Shown here: positions 1 to 7,291 of the stretch, in pieces | Position numbering within the stretch: position 1 is the stretch's first letter | How the letters are laid out: every line of letters begins with the position of its first letter | NCBI GenBank assembly: GCA_934675575.1 | Contig: CAKUQQ010000001.1 | Location: 186,001 to 250,000, forward strand | From: an uncultured Muribaculaceae bacterium | GTDB lineage: Bacteria; Bacteroidota; Bacteroidia; Bacteroidales; Muribaculaceae | Length of the DNA: 64,000 nt | Direction of reading: 5' to 3' | Position numbers and translations under genes: made by a program | The notes under the pieces: generated by a model | What the model saw: the letters and a program-made list of their open reading frames with translations, nothing else | What the model was told of the DNA's origin: nothing | The model's database searches: none

Positions 1-861
1 AACAAATTTGTGTCATATAATTTGAAGAAAGACTACGATGTAACGCCGATACACGTAGATGTAAACATAGTGCACAACGATGTGCTTGACCTTGAGGCAT
101 TCAAGAACTGGCGTCCGGAATTCAACGATGCCGAGTTTGTGCTCGAGAACGGCAAGTATATGTGCGGTTGGGCCATAGAAAAGATGTCGAAGTCTATGTT
201 CAATGTGGTGAACCCCGACGACATTGTAGAGAAATATGGAGCCGACACGCTTCGCCTCTATGAAATGTTCCTTGGCCCTGTTGAGGCAAGCAAGCCTTGG
301 GATACTAACGGCATTGACGGTGTGAACCGCTTTTTGAAGCGCTTGTGGGGACTTTTCTTCAATGGCGATGCTTTAGCCATCACCGACGAGAAACCGAGTC
401 AGGAGGCCCTTAAATCGCTTCATAAGCTTATTAAAAAAGTTACTCAAGACATAGAGGTGCTTTCCTACAACACTTCAGTGGCTGCTTTCATGATTTGCTT
501 GAATGAACTTCACGCCCAGAAGTGCCATTGTCGCGCCATTTTCAATGACATAGTGGTTTTGCTTGCTCCATTCGCTCCGCACATAGCAGAGGAGTTGTGG
601 CATGTTCTTGGCCATGACACAAGCGTGTGCGATGCCTCTTGGCCTAAATGGAATGAGGAATATTTGAAGGAATCAACGGTAAAATACACTGTTCTTTTCA
701 ATGGTAAACCGCGTTTCAATATAGAAGTGCCGGCTGGCACCGATAAAGACAGTGTGCAAAAGCTTGCGCTCGAAGATGAGGCTGCACAAAAATGGATTGA
801 TGGCAAGACGCCTAAAAAGATAATTGTTGTTCCTAATAAGATAGTGAACGTTGTGATTTGA
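1..861 (+). CDS. leuS: Leucyl-tRNA synthetase, C-terminal part (5' end outside window)
   Basis: Class I aminoacyl-tRNA synthetase that charges tRNA-Leu in the cytoplasm. Only the last ~286 codons are present; the frame is open from base 1, so the start lies to the left. The KMSKS ATP-binding loop is encoded at 181-195, followed by the [18 protein letters not shown] segment typical of LeuRS and then the helical anticodon-binding domain ([11 protein letters not shown]). The C-terminus ends with the small domain ([14 protein letters not shown]). An acyltransferase gene follows after 36 bases on the same strand. In many Bacteroidales leuS lies near rdgB (from memory), and rdgB is indeed found further on. 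Confidence 0.97.
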   Translation, partial: NKFVSYNLKKDYDVTPIHVDVNIVHNDVLDLEAFKNWRPEFNDAEFVLENGKYMCGWAIEKMSKSMFNVVNPDDIVEKYGADTLRLYEMFLGPVEASKPWDTNGIDGVNRFLKRLWGLFFNGDALAITDEKPSQEALKSLHKLIKKVTQDIEVLSYNTSVAAFMICLNELHAQKCHCRAIFNDIVVLLAPFAPHIAEELWHVLGHDTSVCDASWPKWNEEYLKESTVKYTVLFNGKPRFNIEVPAGTDKDSVQKLALEDEAAQKWIDGKTPKKIIVVPNKIVNVVI

Positions 862-897
862 TTTCGGTGAAATCCGTAATCAAAAAAGAACCCTGAT

Positions 898-1908
898 ATG
901 GAGAAGAAAGAGAGGGTAGCGTGGCTCGACTATGTGAGGTTTTTGAGCATATTTTTAGTGATACTCTATCACACGCCGCCCAGGTTTCCGCTTGTAGATG
1001 ATGCTGTCATACTCAATATGCGTGTTCCTGTTTTCTTCTGCATATCAGGATTTTTATATAGCATTGAAAAATACCCAACATTTTTCAAGTATTTTTTGCA
1101 TCGCGGAAAGCAAATACTCATACCCTACACCACATTTTTCATAGTTTTTTATGCGCTGTGGCTTTGTGTGGGGCGTAGCATGGTTGGAGCTTCAGAGCAA
1201 GCCATCAGCGTAATGACTCCAATAAATGAGTTTTTTGGCGGAAACCCTGAAGTGGTTGTTGCTCCATTCTGGTATATAGCTTGTCTTTTCACCATACAAA
1301 TGCTTTATTACGCTGTGGAGCGTGTGTTTCCGCGCCGTTGGGTGTTCTGGGTGTGTATAGCATTGTCGCTTGCCACTTGGTATTTGCCTTATGTTAAGTA
1401 TTGGAACTTGTCAAATGGCTTGCTTTATCTGCCATTTTATGCTTTCGGCAACAGTTTCAAGAAATATTTGGGCGAAGTTTCATTTTCTTCTTGCAAGTCA
1501 ACCATTATGCTTTTGGCAATGGCGGCTATGTCTATGCTGATAATGGCGCTTGTGAGTGGCTATAAACATTATGATTTCTACAACATAGTGAAAGTTTTGG
1601 CTGGCTTTATGTTGATTCCGGCATATGTGTGTTTCAGCAAATTGCTGGCTGGAAGATTTGGTCGAAACCGTGTAGTGGAGTTTGTGGTGGTTAGCGGCAC
1701 GGTGTATTTAGGCTTGCAAAACTACTTCATAGGCTTCATAAAAATAGTGCTTAACCGCACTTTATATGATGGTGTGATTGACGACAATGCCTGGTTGAGG
1801 CTTGTGATAGCCATTGTGGTTATGGCAGCAATCTATCCTTTTGCATGGTTCATTGACCGTTACATTCCCTGGTTTATAGGTAAAGGAAAATATCTTGATA
1901 AAATATGA
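898..1908 (+). CDS. Membrane acyltransferase family 3 protein
   Basis: A 336-residue integral membrane protein with about ten hydrophobic segments. The N-terminus (WLDYVRFLSIFLVILYHTPP) has the charged residue and histidine pattern of acyltransferase-3 (OafA/NodX-like) proteins, which move acyl groups onto sugars of surface glycans; the acceptor here is unknown. It lies 36 bases after leuS, probably in one operon. Its TGA stop (1906-1908) overlaps an ATG at 1905 that begins a short copy of the rdgB start, so this gene was probably once directly coupled to rdgB (see findings). Confidence 0.8.
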   Translation: MEKKERVAWLDYVRFLSIFLVILYHTPPRFPLVDDAVILNMRVPVFFCISGFLYSIEKYPTFFKYFLHRGKQILIPYTTFFIVFYALWLCVGRSMVGASEQAISVMTPINEFFGGNPEVVVAPFWYIACLFTIQMLYYAVERVFPRRWVFWVCIALSLATWYLPYVKYWNLSNGLLYLPFYAFGNSFKKYLGEVSFSSCKSTIMLLAMAAMSMLIMALVSGYKHYDFYNIVKVLAGFMLIPAYVCFSKLLAGRFGRNRVVEFVVVSGTVYLGLQNYFIGFIKIVLNRTLYDGVIDDNAWLRLVIAIVVMAAIYPFAWFIDRYIPWFIGKGKYLDKI

Positions 1909-1930
1909 AAGAATTAGTTTAGTTTTTGCT
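1903..1930 (+). repeat. Vestigial copy of the rdgB start (direct repeat, left copy)
   Basis: Bases 1903-1920 are identical to 3305-3322, which span the rdgB start codon (ATATGAAAGAATTAGTTT). Bases 1920-1930 again match the following rdgB bases up to 3327, after a small internal AGTTT duplication. Read from the ATG at 1905 the copy encodes only M-K-E-L-V-stop. It sits immediately left of the AT-rich ATPase segment, and the intact copy sits immediately to its right. Confidence 0.85.
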
Positions 1931-1970
1931 TAATAAACACAAATTTATAAATAATAATACTTAACTTTAC

Positions 1971-2008
1971 ACTCCATAAAAATGTCATTTGTGACACTTT
2001 TATGGAGT
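1971..2008. repeat. 17-bp inverted repeat before the ATPase gene
   Basis: Left arm 1971-1987 and right arm 1992-2008 are complementary at 16 of 17 positions with a 4-base spacer (ACTCCATAAAAATGTCA against TGACACTTTTATGGAGT). The palindrome ends 11 bases before the preferred ATPase start. It could be an operator, an mRNA hairpin, or an end structure of the inserted segment. Confidence 0.85.
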
Positions 2009-2019
2009 GGTTTTATTAT

Positions 2020-3249
2020 ATGATAATAAAGAGAGACAAATATCTAAATGAACTGATTGGTTGGAAACATACCGACCTAATCAAGATTGTTACAGGCATA
2101 AGGCGTTGTGGAAAATCATTTTTATTGTTCACGCTTTTTCATCAACATCTATTGGAGTCAGGCGTTGACGAAAGTCATATTATAGAAATAGCCTTAGATG
2201 ACATAAGTAATGAAAAATTACGTGACCCATTTCAAATGATGGCGCACATAAAGAAACTAATTAAAGACAAAAAGCAATACTATTTAATAATAGATGAAGT
2301 GCAGCTGCTCGACCGTTTTGTCGATGTATTAAACAGTCTGATGCACATGTCAAATTTAGATGTGTATGTAACTGGAAGTAATTCTCGTTTCCTCTCAAAA
2401 GACGTGGCTACAGAATTTAGGGGAAGAGGCATTGAAATACATATATTCCCACTTTCATTTTCAGAATTATATGCTTCAGAAGGCGGTGATAAGCAAGAAT
2501 TATGGAAACGGTATTACACTTATGGTGGTTTGCCTTATTTGTCGGCTTTGCACGATTACTCAAAAAAAGCAGAATATCTCACATCACTCAACCGCACTTT
2601 GTATTTGAGAGATATTGTTGAGCGTAACAGAGTGACAAATGTGGAAGAATTTTCTGAGCTTATGAATGTAATGGCATCTGGCATAGGCTCGCCTTGTAAT
2701 CCAAATAAATTATACAATACGTTTAAGACAGTAAAAAAGGTAACTCTCGACGCAAAGACCATAGCAAATTATCTTTCATACATGAAAGATGCCTTTATTA
2801 TTGAAAAATCAATGAGATATGACATTAAGGGTCGTAAATACATTGGTACATTGTCAAAATACTATTTTCAAGATATAGGCTTGCGCAATGCCTTACTCAA
2901 TTTTAGGCAAATGGAGGAAACACATATTATGGAAAATGTCATATATAATGAGCTTCGTAGCCGTGGATATGGTGTAGATGTTGGCATTGTAGATGTTAGG
3001 ACTGCCACGCTCCGCAGGCAGCTTGAAGTTGATTTTGTGGCAAATAAAGGTGATATGCGTTACTATATTCAATCGGCTTTTGCCTTGCCAAATGAAGAAA
3101 AACGTGAACAGGAGTTAGCATCGCTAAAACGCATTAACGACTCATTCAAAAAAATAATAATAGTGCGCGAAGATATTGCACCTTATCATGATGATAATGG
3201 TGTGCTGATTATAGGGCTGATGGATTTTCTGCTCAACGACAACATTTAG
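2020..3249 (+). CDS. AAA-family ATP-binding protein with DUF4143 domain
   Basis: A 409-residue predicted ATPase. Walker A is GIRRCGKS near residues 27-34, Walker B is YYLIIDEVQ near residue 90, followed by VTGSNS and the FRGRGIEI segment usual in this family. The C-terminal part is a DUF4143 domain (EVDFVANKG). These proteins are common and often multicopy in Bacteroidetes; their function is unknown. I chose the ATG at 2020 over 2002 because MIIKRDKYL matches the usual family N-terminus and the 2002 codon lies inside the palindrome arm. The gene is clearly richer in A+T than its neighbours and is flanked by a direct repeat of the rdgB start, both signs of acquisition. Confidence 0.88.
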   Translation: MIIKRDKYLNELIGWKHTDLIKIVTGIRRCGKSFLLFTLFHQHLLESGVDESHIIEIALDDISNEKLRDPFQMMAHIKKLIKDKKQYYLIIDEVQLLDRFVDVLNSLMHMSNLDVYVTGSNSRFLSKDVATEFRGRGIEIHIFPLSFSELYASEGGDKQELWKRYYTYGGLPYLSALHDYSKKAEYLTSLNRTLYLRDIVERNRVTNVEEFSELMNVMASGIGSPCNPNKLYNTFKTVKKVTLDAKTIANYLSYMKDAFIIEKSMRYDIKGRKYIGTLSKYYFQDIGLRNALLNFRQMEETHIMENVIYNELRSRGYGVDVGIVDVRTATLRRQLEVDFVANKGDMRYYIQSAFALPNEEKREQELASLKRINDSFKKIIIVREDIAPYHDDNGVLIIGLMDFLLNDNI

Positions 3250-3306
3250 CAGATTTTTTGATAATAAAAATTTATATCAAACAAGTAATAAATAAAAGAA
3301 GTATAT

Positions 3307-3894
3307 ATGAAAGAATTAGTTTTTGCTACTAATAATAAGAATAAGCTTGAAGAACTTAGAAAAATAGTTGGCGACAATTTTAAAATATTGAGTTTGGCCG
3401 ATATAGGCTGCCATGACGACATTGCAGAAACGGCCTCCAACATAGAGGGCAATGCCAAGATAAAAGCAATGTATGTCAAGCAGAACTATGGCTACGATTG
3501 CTTCAGCGATGACACAGGGCTTGAGATAGATGCCTTGGGAGGCGAGCCTGGAGTATATTCGGCGCGCTATGGCGGTGTGGCTCACGACAGCGAGAGAAAC
3601 ATCGACAAAGTGCTGTCAAAAATGCTTGGTGTCACCGACCGCTCTGCTCGCTTTCGCACAGCCATAGCTCTTGTGATAGGTGAAGACTTGCATATTTTTG
3701 AGGGCGAGGTAAAGGGCGTTATAACCACAGAGCGTCATGGCGCTGGCGGTTTTGGCTACGACAGCATTTTTCAACCCATAGAGGGCGATGGAAGCACTTT
3801 TGCCAAAATGACTGCCGAGCAGAAAAATAGCATAAGCCACCGTGGACGCGCTGTGGCAAAACTCGTTGATTATTTGAAAAACAATTTCAAATAA
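3307..3894 (+). CDS. rdgB: RdgB/HAM1 non-canonical purine NTP pyrophosphatase
   Basis: Hydrolyses dITP, XTP and ITP to the monophosphates, keeping deaminated purines out of DNA and RNA. It is 195 residues, the normal family length. The N-terminal nucleotide loop (FATNNKNKLEEL), the DDTGLEIDALGGEPGVYSARY substrate/metal region (about residues 60-80), GGFGYDSIF and the SHRGRA C-terminus are all present. The first 18 or more bases are duplicated at 1903-1930, showing that something was inserted just upstream. If so, the gene no longer has its original coupling to the preceding acyltransferase and depends on sequence brought in or read through. Confidence 0.95.
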   Translation: MKELVFATNNKNKLEELRKIVGDNFKILSLADIGCHDDIAETASNIEGNAKIKAMYVKQNYGYDCFSDDTGLEIDALGGEPGVYSARYGGVAHDSERNIDKVLSKMLGVTDRSARFRTAIALVIGEDLHIFEGEVKGVITTERHGAGGFGYDSIFQPIEGDGSTFAKMTAEQKNSISHRGRAVAKLVDYLKNNFK

Positions 3895-4044
3895 TTCCTG
3901 TGCGCAGACTCATTCTGATTTTGTTTCAGATTGATAAATTTTGAAAATAGAAAAAATTAAATACTTGCAATGTGCGCTTTAGTATGGACGCGTTGTGAGT
4001 ATTTTTATTTACTTTTACACCGACTTTTCTATATTGAATTAATT

Positions 4045-5016
4045 ATGCACGCTGTAATTGTTTTCCTGAAAAACTGGACACTGCCTGCCGCCATGGCTTT
4101 TGGAGCTTTGGCTTACTCAATATTTGCATTTGTGCCGGCTCTTGGTAGGGCAGCAGACTTCTTTGCTCCGGTGTTCGACGAGATATTGCCTTGGTTTTTG
4201 TTTGTGATTTTGTTCATCACATTTTGCAAAGTTGACTTCTCTAAAATGAAGATGCACCGCTGGCATCTTTTGGTCAGTGCTTTTCAGTTGCTGTTTGTGG
4301 TGATGCTCATGAGCTGCATTCTTGGGTTTGAAATGACGGGAAAAAACTTGATTTTAATGGAAGGCGTGCTAACATGCATCATTGGTCCTTGTGCCTCGGC
4401 AGCTCCTGTGGTGACGGCTAAGCTTGGCGGCAATCTTGAGTCAATGACCGCTTATACGTTTCTTTCCAATTTCATAACTGCCATCATGGTGCCACTGTGT
4501 TTTCCCATGATAGAGCAAAAAGTGGTTATGACTTTTTTCCAATCGTTTTTGTTGATACTGACCAGAGTGTTTGTAATACTTATAGTTCCAATGTTTTTGG
4601 CATACGTTGTGAAGCATTTTTTGCCGCGTGTTCAGCACATGATTTTGAGCATTAACGATTTGCCATTTTATTTGTGGGGTTGCTCGCTTGCCATAGTCAC
4701 TGGCACAACGGTTAAAAACATCGTCAACTCTGGCTCGACTGCAGGTTTCATACTCACCATTGCTGCCGCAAGTTTCATTCTCTGCTTGGTGCAGTTTTCA
4801 GTGGGTCGCTATATAGGACACTTCTTTGGTGCCACCGTGGAGTCGGGGCAAGCTTTGGGTCAAAAAAACACAGCGTTTGCCATTTGGGTAGCCTACACAT
4901 ATCTCAATCCGTTGTCATCGGTTGGCCCAGGGTGCTACATTTTGTGGCAAAACGCCATCAATAGCCTTGAGCTTTGGCAGCAGCGGCACAAAGAGGATAA
5001 AAATAGGGTGAGATAG
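4045..5016 (+). CDS. Multi-pass membrane transporter, probably bile acid:sodium symporter-like
   Basis: A 323-residue protein from the ATG at 4045, with about nine or ten hydrophobic helices. The GPCASAAPVVTAKLGG segment and the late ESGQALGQKNTAFAIWVA segment resemble the two crossover motifs of the BASS fold (GxxxS... and E/SGxQNxxLA). The substrate cannot be told from sequence. An upstream in-frame ATG at 3970 would add 25 residues without a better signal; I prefer 4045 because the protein then starts just before the first helix. It converges on the porin gene with an 18-base gap. An auxin-efflux-type carrier is a less likely alternative. Confidence 0.65.
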   Translation: MHAVIVFLKNWTLPAAMAFGALAYSIFAFVPALGRAADFFAPVFDEILPWFLFVILFITFCKVDFSKMKMHRWHLLVSAFQLLFVVMLMSCILGFEMTGKNLILMEGVLTCIIGPCASAAPVVTAKLGGNLESMTAYTFLSNFITAIMVPLCFPMIEQKVVMTFFQSFLLILTRVFVILIVPMFLAYVVKHFLPRVQHMILSINDLPFYLWGCSLAIVTGTTVKNIVNSGSTAGFILTIAAASFILCLVQFSVGRYIGHFFGATVESGQALGQKNTAFAIWVAYTYLNPLSSVGPGCYILWQNAINSLELWQQRHKEDKNRVR

Positions 5017-5034
5017 CAAATAAATGTCCAAGAT

Positions 5035-6069
5035 TTAAAATCTAACCATGAGTTCAACCACAATTTTACTTTGCTCCGAAACTTTTTTCACGGCCTCTTT
5101 TTTGTAGAAATAATTTTCGTAGTTGAGTCGCAAGTCGGCGCAAAAAGGCTTTGCCAAGCTTAGTGTAACGCCGCCAGTCACGCGTTTACGCGCAGCATCG
5201 TCAATTATGAGTTTGCCCTCGTTGTTGCATTTTCCGTTACTATGATCTGTCATCATATCATATCTGCCAAGAATTGATATTTTATGAAAAATTTTTGGAA
5301 GCATTATATCATAACAAACCATTGTATTTAGTGCGTTGACATTTTTGAAAGCATCGTTTTTGTAATGTTTAAACAAATATTCTCCTTCAAATTTTAGGTT
5401 TCCTATTTCCACATTTGCTCCTGCATTCCACATGTATATGCGCACTTCTTGTGGCTTAATGGTTTGTGTGCTAAGCACCACGTTCACTTTAGCCGGTAAG
5501 TGAAGTTGTAGCTTTGCAGAGTAGTTTAGGTTATTGGTCCAGTAGTCTTTTTGATTTGTTAATCCAGAGCCGTTAAATATGCCAGCTTCTATGGTTAATG
5601 GCAGAAGCAATGAGTTGAAATCATAGCGTCCGGCAAGTCCCACATCGCGCACGTTGCCCACTTGCTTGGCTATGAACGAGCGGTTGGCAAACCACTGCTT
5701 GTGTGGAGATCGATGGGCATCAATTGTGAACGGAACACGCATTTGTCCGAGAGTCAAAGCCGATGCAGTTGTAGGCTTAAAGCGTGCAAAGGCATCAAGC
5801 ATTTTTATTTGGCCCTCGTCACTTAAGTCTATTTCAGCTTTATAACTTATTTGTCGGCTTATTGCACCATCAATGCTTACACGCGCATTGCGCACTTCGA
5901 ATCTTTCCTTTTCAATTTCTGGTTGATATTCAAATTTAGTTCTTACAGTTCCGTGTATTTTAGGAGTGTAATCTATCACATTGGTCGTGTCAGTTTGTTG
6001 CGAAGCGTGACATACATTATTAGCCACCATGAAAGTCAGGCAAATGGTTATAATAAATTTGTGTTTCAT
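5035..6069 (-). CDS. Outer-membrane porin, phosphate-selective OprO/OprP-like
   Basis: A 344-residue protein with a signal peptide (MKHKFIITICLTFMVANNVCHA) and an outer-membrane beta-barrel pattern ending in phenylalanine (VVELMVRF). The early part (VRNARVSIDGAISRQISYKAEIDLSD, then LTLGQMRVPFTIDAHRSP) is typical of porins of the OprP class in Bacteroidetes. Actual substrate specificity is unknown; no phosphate genes are nearby. A TAACTTTG -7 box lies at 6074-6081, a few bases before the start, so the leader is very short. Confidence 0.8.
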   Translation of the reverse strand: MKHKFIITICLTFMVANNVCHASQQTDTTNVIDYTPKIHGTVRTKFEYQPEIEKERFEVRNARVSIDGAISRQISYKAEIDLSDEGQIKMLDAFARFKPTTASALTLGQMRVPFTIDAHRSPHKQWFANRSFIAKQVGNVRDVGLAGRYDFNSLLLPLTIEAGIFNGSGLTNQKDYWTNNLNYSAKLQLHLPAKVNVVLSTQTIKPQEVRIYMWNAGANVEIGNLKFEGEYLFKHYKNDAFKNVNALNTMVCYDIMLPKIFHKISILGRYDMMTDHSNGKCNNEGKLIIDDAARKRVTGGVTLSLAKPFCADLRLNYENYFYKKEAVKKVSEQSKIVVELMVRF

Positions 6070-6073
6070 GTAG

Positions 6074-6081
6074 CAAAGTTA
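6074..6081 (-). promoter_or_regulatory. -7 box for the porin gene
   Basis: The reverse complement reads TAACTTTG, matching the Bacteroidetes TAnnTTTG -7 consensus. It ends 5 bases from the start codon. No convincing -33 TTTG was found at 19-22 bp. Confidence 0.5.
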
Positions 6082-6181
6082 GGAATTATGGTTTAGTGTG
6101 AAAATACCGCAATTAAAAAGTTATAAAAGTAATGTATTTTAATTACACTACGCCTTAAATTATAAAATATTATTAAAAGTA

Positions 6182-6212
6182 TTGTGTTCTAAACCAAAAG
6201 AAACTATATTTG
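6182..6212 (+). promoter_or_regulatory. Bacteroidetes promoter for the DUF3857 gene
   Basis: TTG at 6182-6184, a 20-base spacer, then TATATTTG at 6205-6212. Both boxes match the primary sigma consensus of Bacteroidetes. The leader to the ATG at 6238 would be about 20 bases. Confidence 0.7.
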
Positions 6213-6237
6213 GCACATATTTTAAAAATTAGAAGTT

Positions 6238-7194
6238 ATGATTAAAAATGTTTTCAAATATTTTATTTCTTTCGCGTTGGTGATAATGGCGGCAAATGTG
6301 GCATTTGCTGCTGCCGACAAGCCCGATTTCAAGTATGGCAAGCCATCAAAAGAAGAGCTGGCAATGACACAGCTCGATAAAGACCCGGCAGCCACAGCAG
6401 CAGTGCTGTTTAAGACATGTAATGTGTCATACGACTTCAATATCAATGACGGCCTGAATGTGGTGTATGAATATCAGACCAGAGTGAAGATATTCAAACC
6501 CGAAGGCGTGAAATATGGCACTGTGGCCATAGAGTACCACGACAATGGCGACGGACTCATGGTGGTCAACGACCAGGTGCTCGGCCTTGAAGCCATCACA
6601 TTCAATAGCGAAGGCGGAAAAGAAAAAAAATCGAAGATGAAAGACAGCGCCATCAAGAAAACTTCTCTTGGCAACAATTTGGTTAAACTTGAATTCACGG
6701 CACCAGACCTTAAAGAAGGCTCGGTGGTTGATTTCAAATATCGCATCAAGTCGGCGCGTCTCACCGAGCTGCGCACTTGGCAACAACAAGAAGAAATCCC
6801 AGTTAACTATAGCCGTTTGGAGCTCGGCATGATAGAATTTTTCTCATTTGCCGTTACACAAAATGGTTCAAATTCTGTTTTGACAGGCAGCAAACCTAAC
6901 AGCATCACCTACGTTGTGAAAGAGCAGTATGAATCAAAGTCTATTTCAGTTAAGGTTATGGATTTGACATACACAACTGCTTATCTTCCGGCATTGTCAT
7001 CTGCCGACAAAAATGCCTATAATGCTGAGGTTTTCACACTGTCGAAGCCTTTCTTGCCTTGGGTGATAAAACGTGAAGCCGACTCCGGACGCACTCAAAA
7101 CTGGAATGACCGTTCTGGAGGCTACTACTCGCGTCAATTTACCGACGATGTTGACAAAAAGCTTGAGGCACTGACTGCCGAAAAACTTAAATAA
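6238..7194 (+). CDS. Exported DUF3857 domain protein
   Basis: A 318-residue protein with a signal peptide (about residues 1-23, ending VAFAAA). Residues ~45-250 match the DUF3857 pattern (VVYEYQTRVKIFKPEG, then ...EGSVVDFKYRIKS). In Bacteroidetes this domain usually precedes a transglutaminase-like domain; here the protein ends before one, so it is a stand-alone DUF3857 version. The function is unknown and it is probably periplasmic. It has its own promoter and a strong terminator directly after the stop, so it is a single-gene unit. Confidence 0.82.
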   Translation: MIKNVFKYFISFALVIMAANVAFAAADKPDFKYGKPSKEELAMTQLDKDPAATAAVLFKTCNVSYDFNINDGLNVVYEYQTRVKIFKPEGVKYGTVAIEYHDNGDGLMVVNDQVLGLEAITFNSEGGKEKKSKMKDSAIKKTSLGNNLVKLEFTAPDLKEGSVVDFKYRIKSARLTELRTWQQQEEIPVNYSRLELGMIEFFSFAVTQNGSNSVLTGSKPNSITYVVKEQYESKSISVKVMDLTYTTAYLPALSSADKNAYNAEVFTLSKPFLPWVIKREADSGRTQNWNDRSGGYYSRQFTDDVDKKLEALTAEKLK

Positions 7195-7241
7195 AAAAAA
7201 TGGCTGATATTTTCCTCATTGAGGTGTCAGCCATTTTTTTT
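7193..7241. terminator. Bidirectional intrinsic terminator
   Basis: Eight A's plus TGGCTGA (7193-7207) pair with TCAGCCA plus eight T's (7227-7241), a 15-bp stem, with a small CCTC/GAGG stem in the loop. The A-tract and T-tract make it work on both strands. It serves the DUF3857 gene and the TonB receptor gene converging from the right. Confidence 0.9.
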
Positions 7242-7291
7242 ATTTAAGTTTTTATTGGACAAGAATAATTAAAAAATCATAGATTTATCTA

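Noticed and set aside
3895..4044. Possible terminator or extended N-terminus before the transporter
   Set aside because: No stem was found, and the extra 25 codons from 3970 look non-coding.
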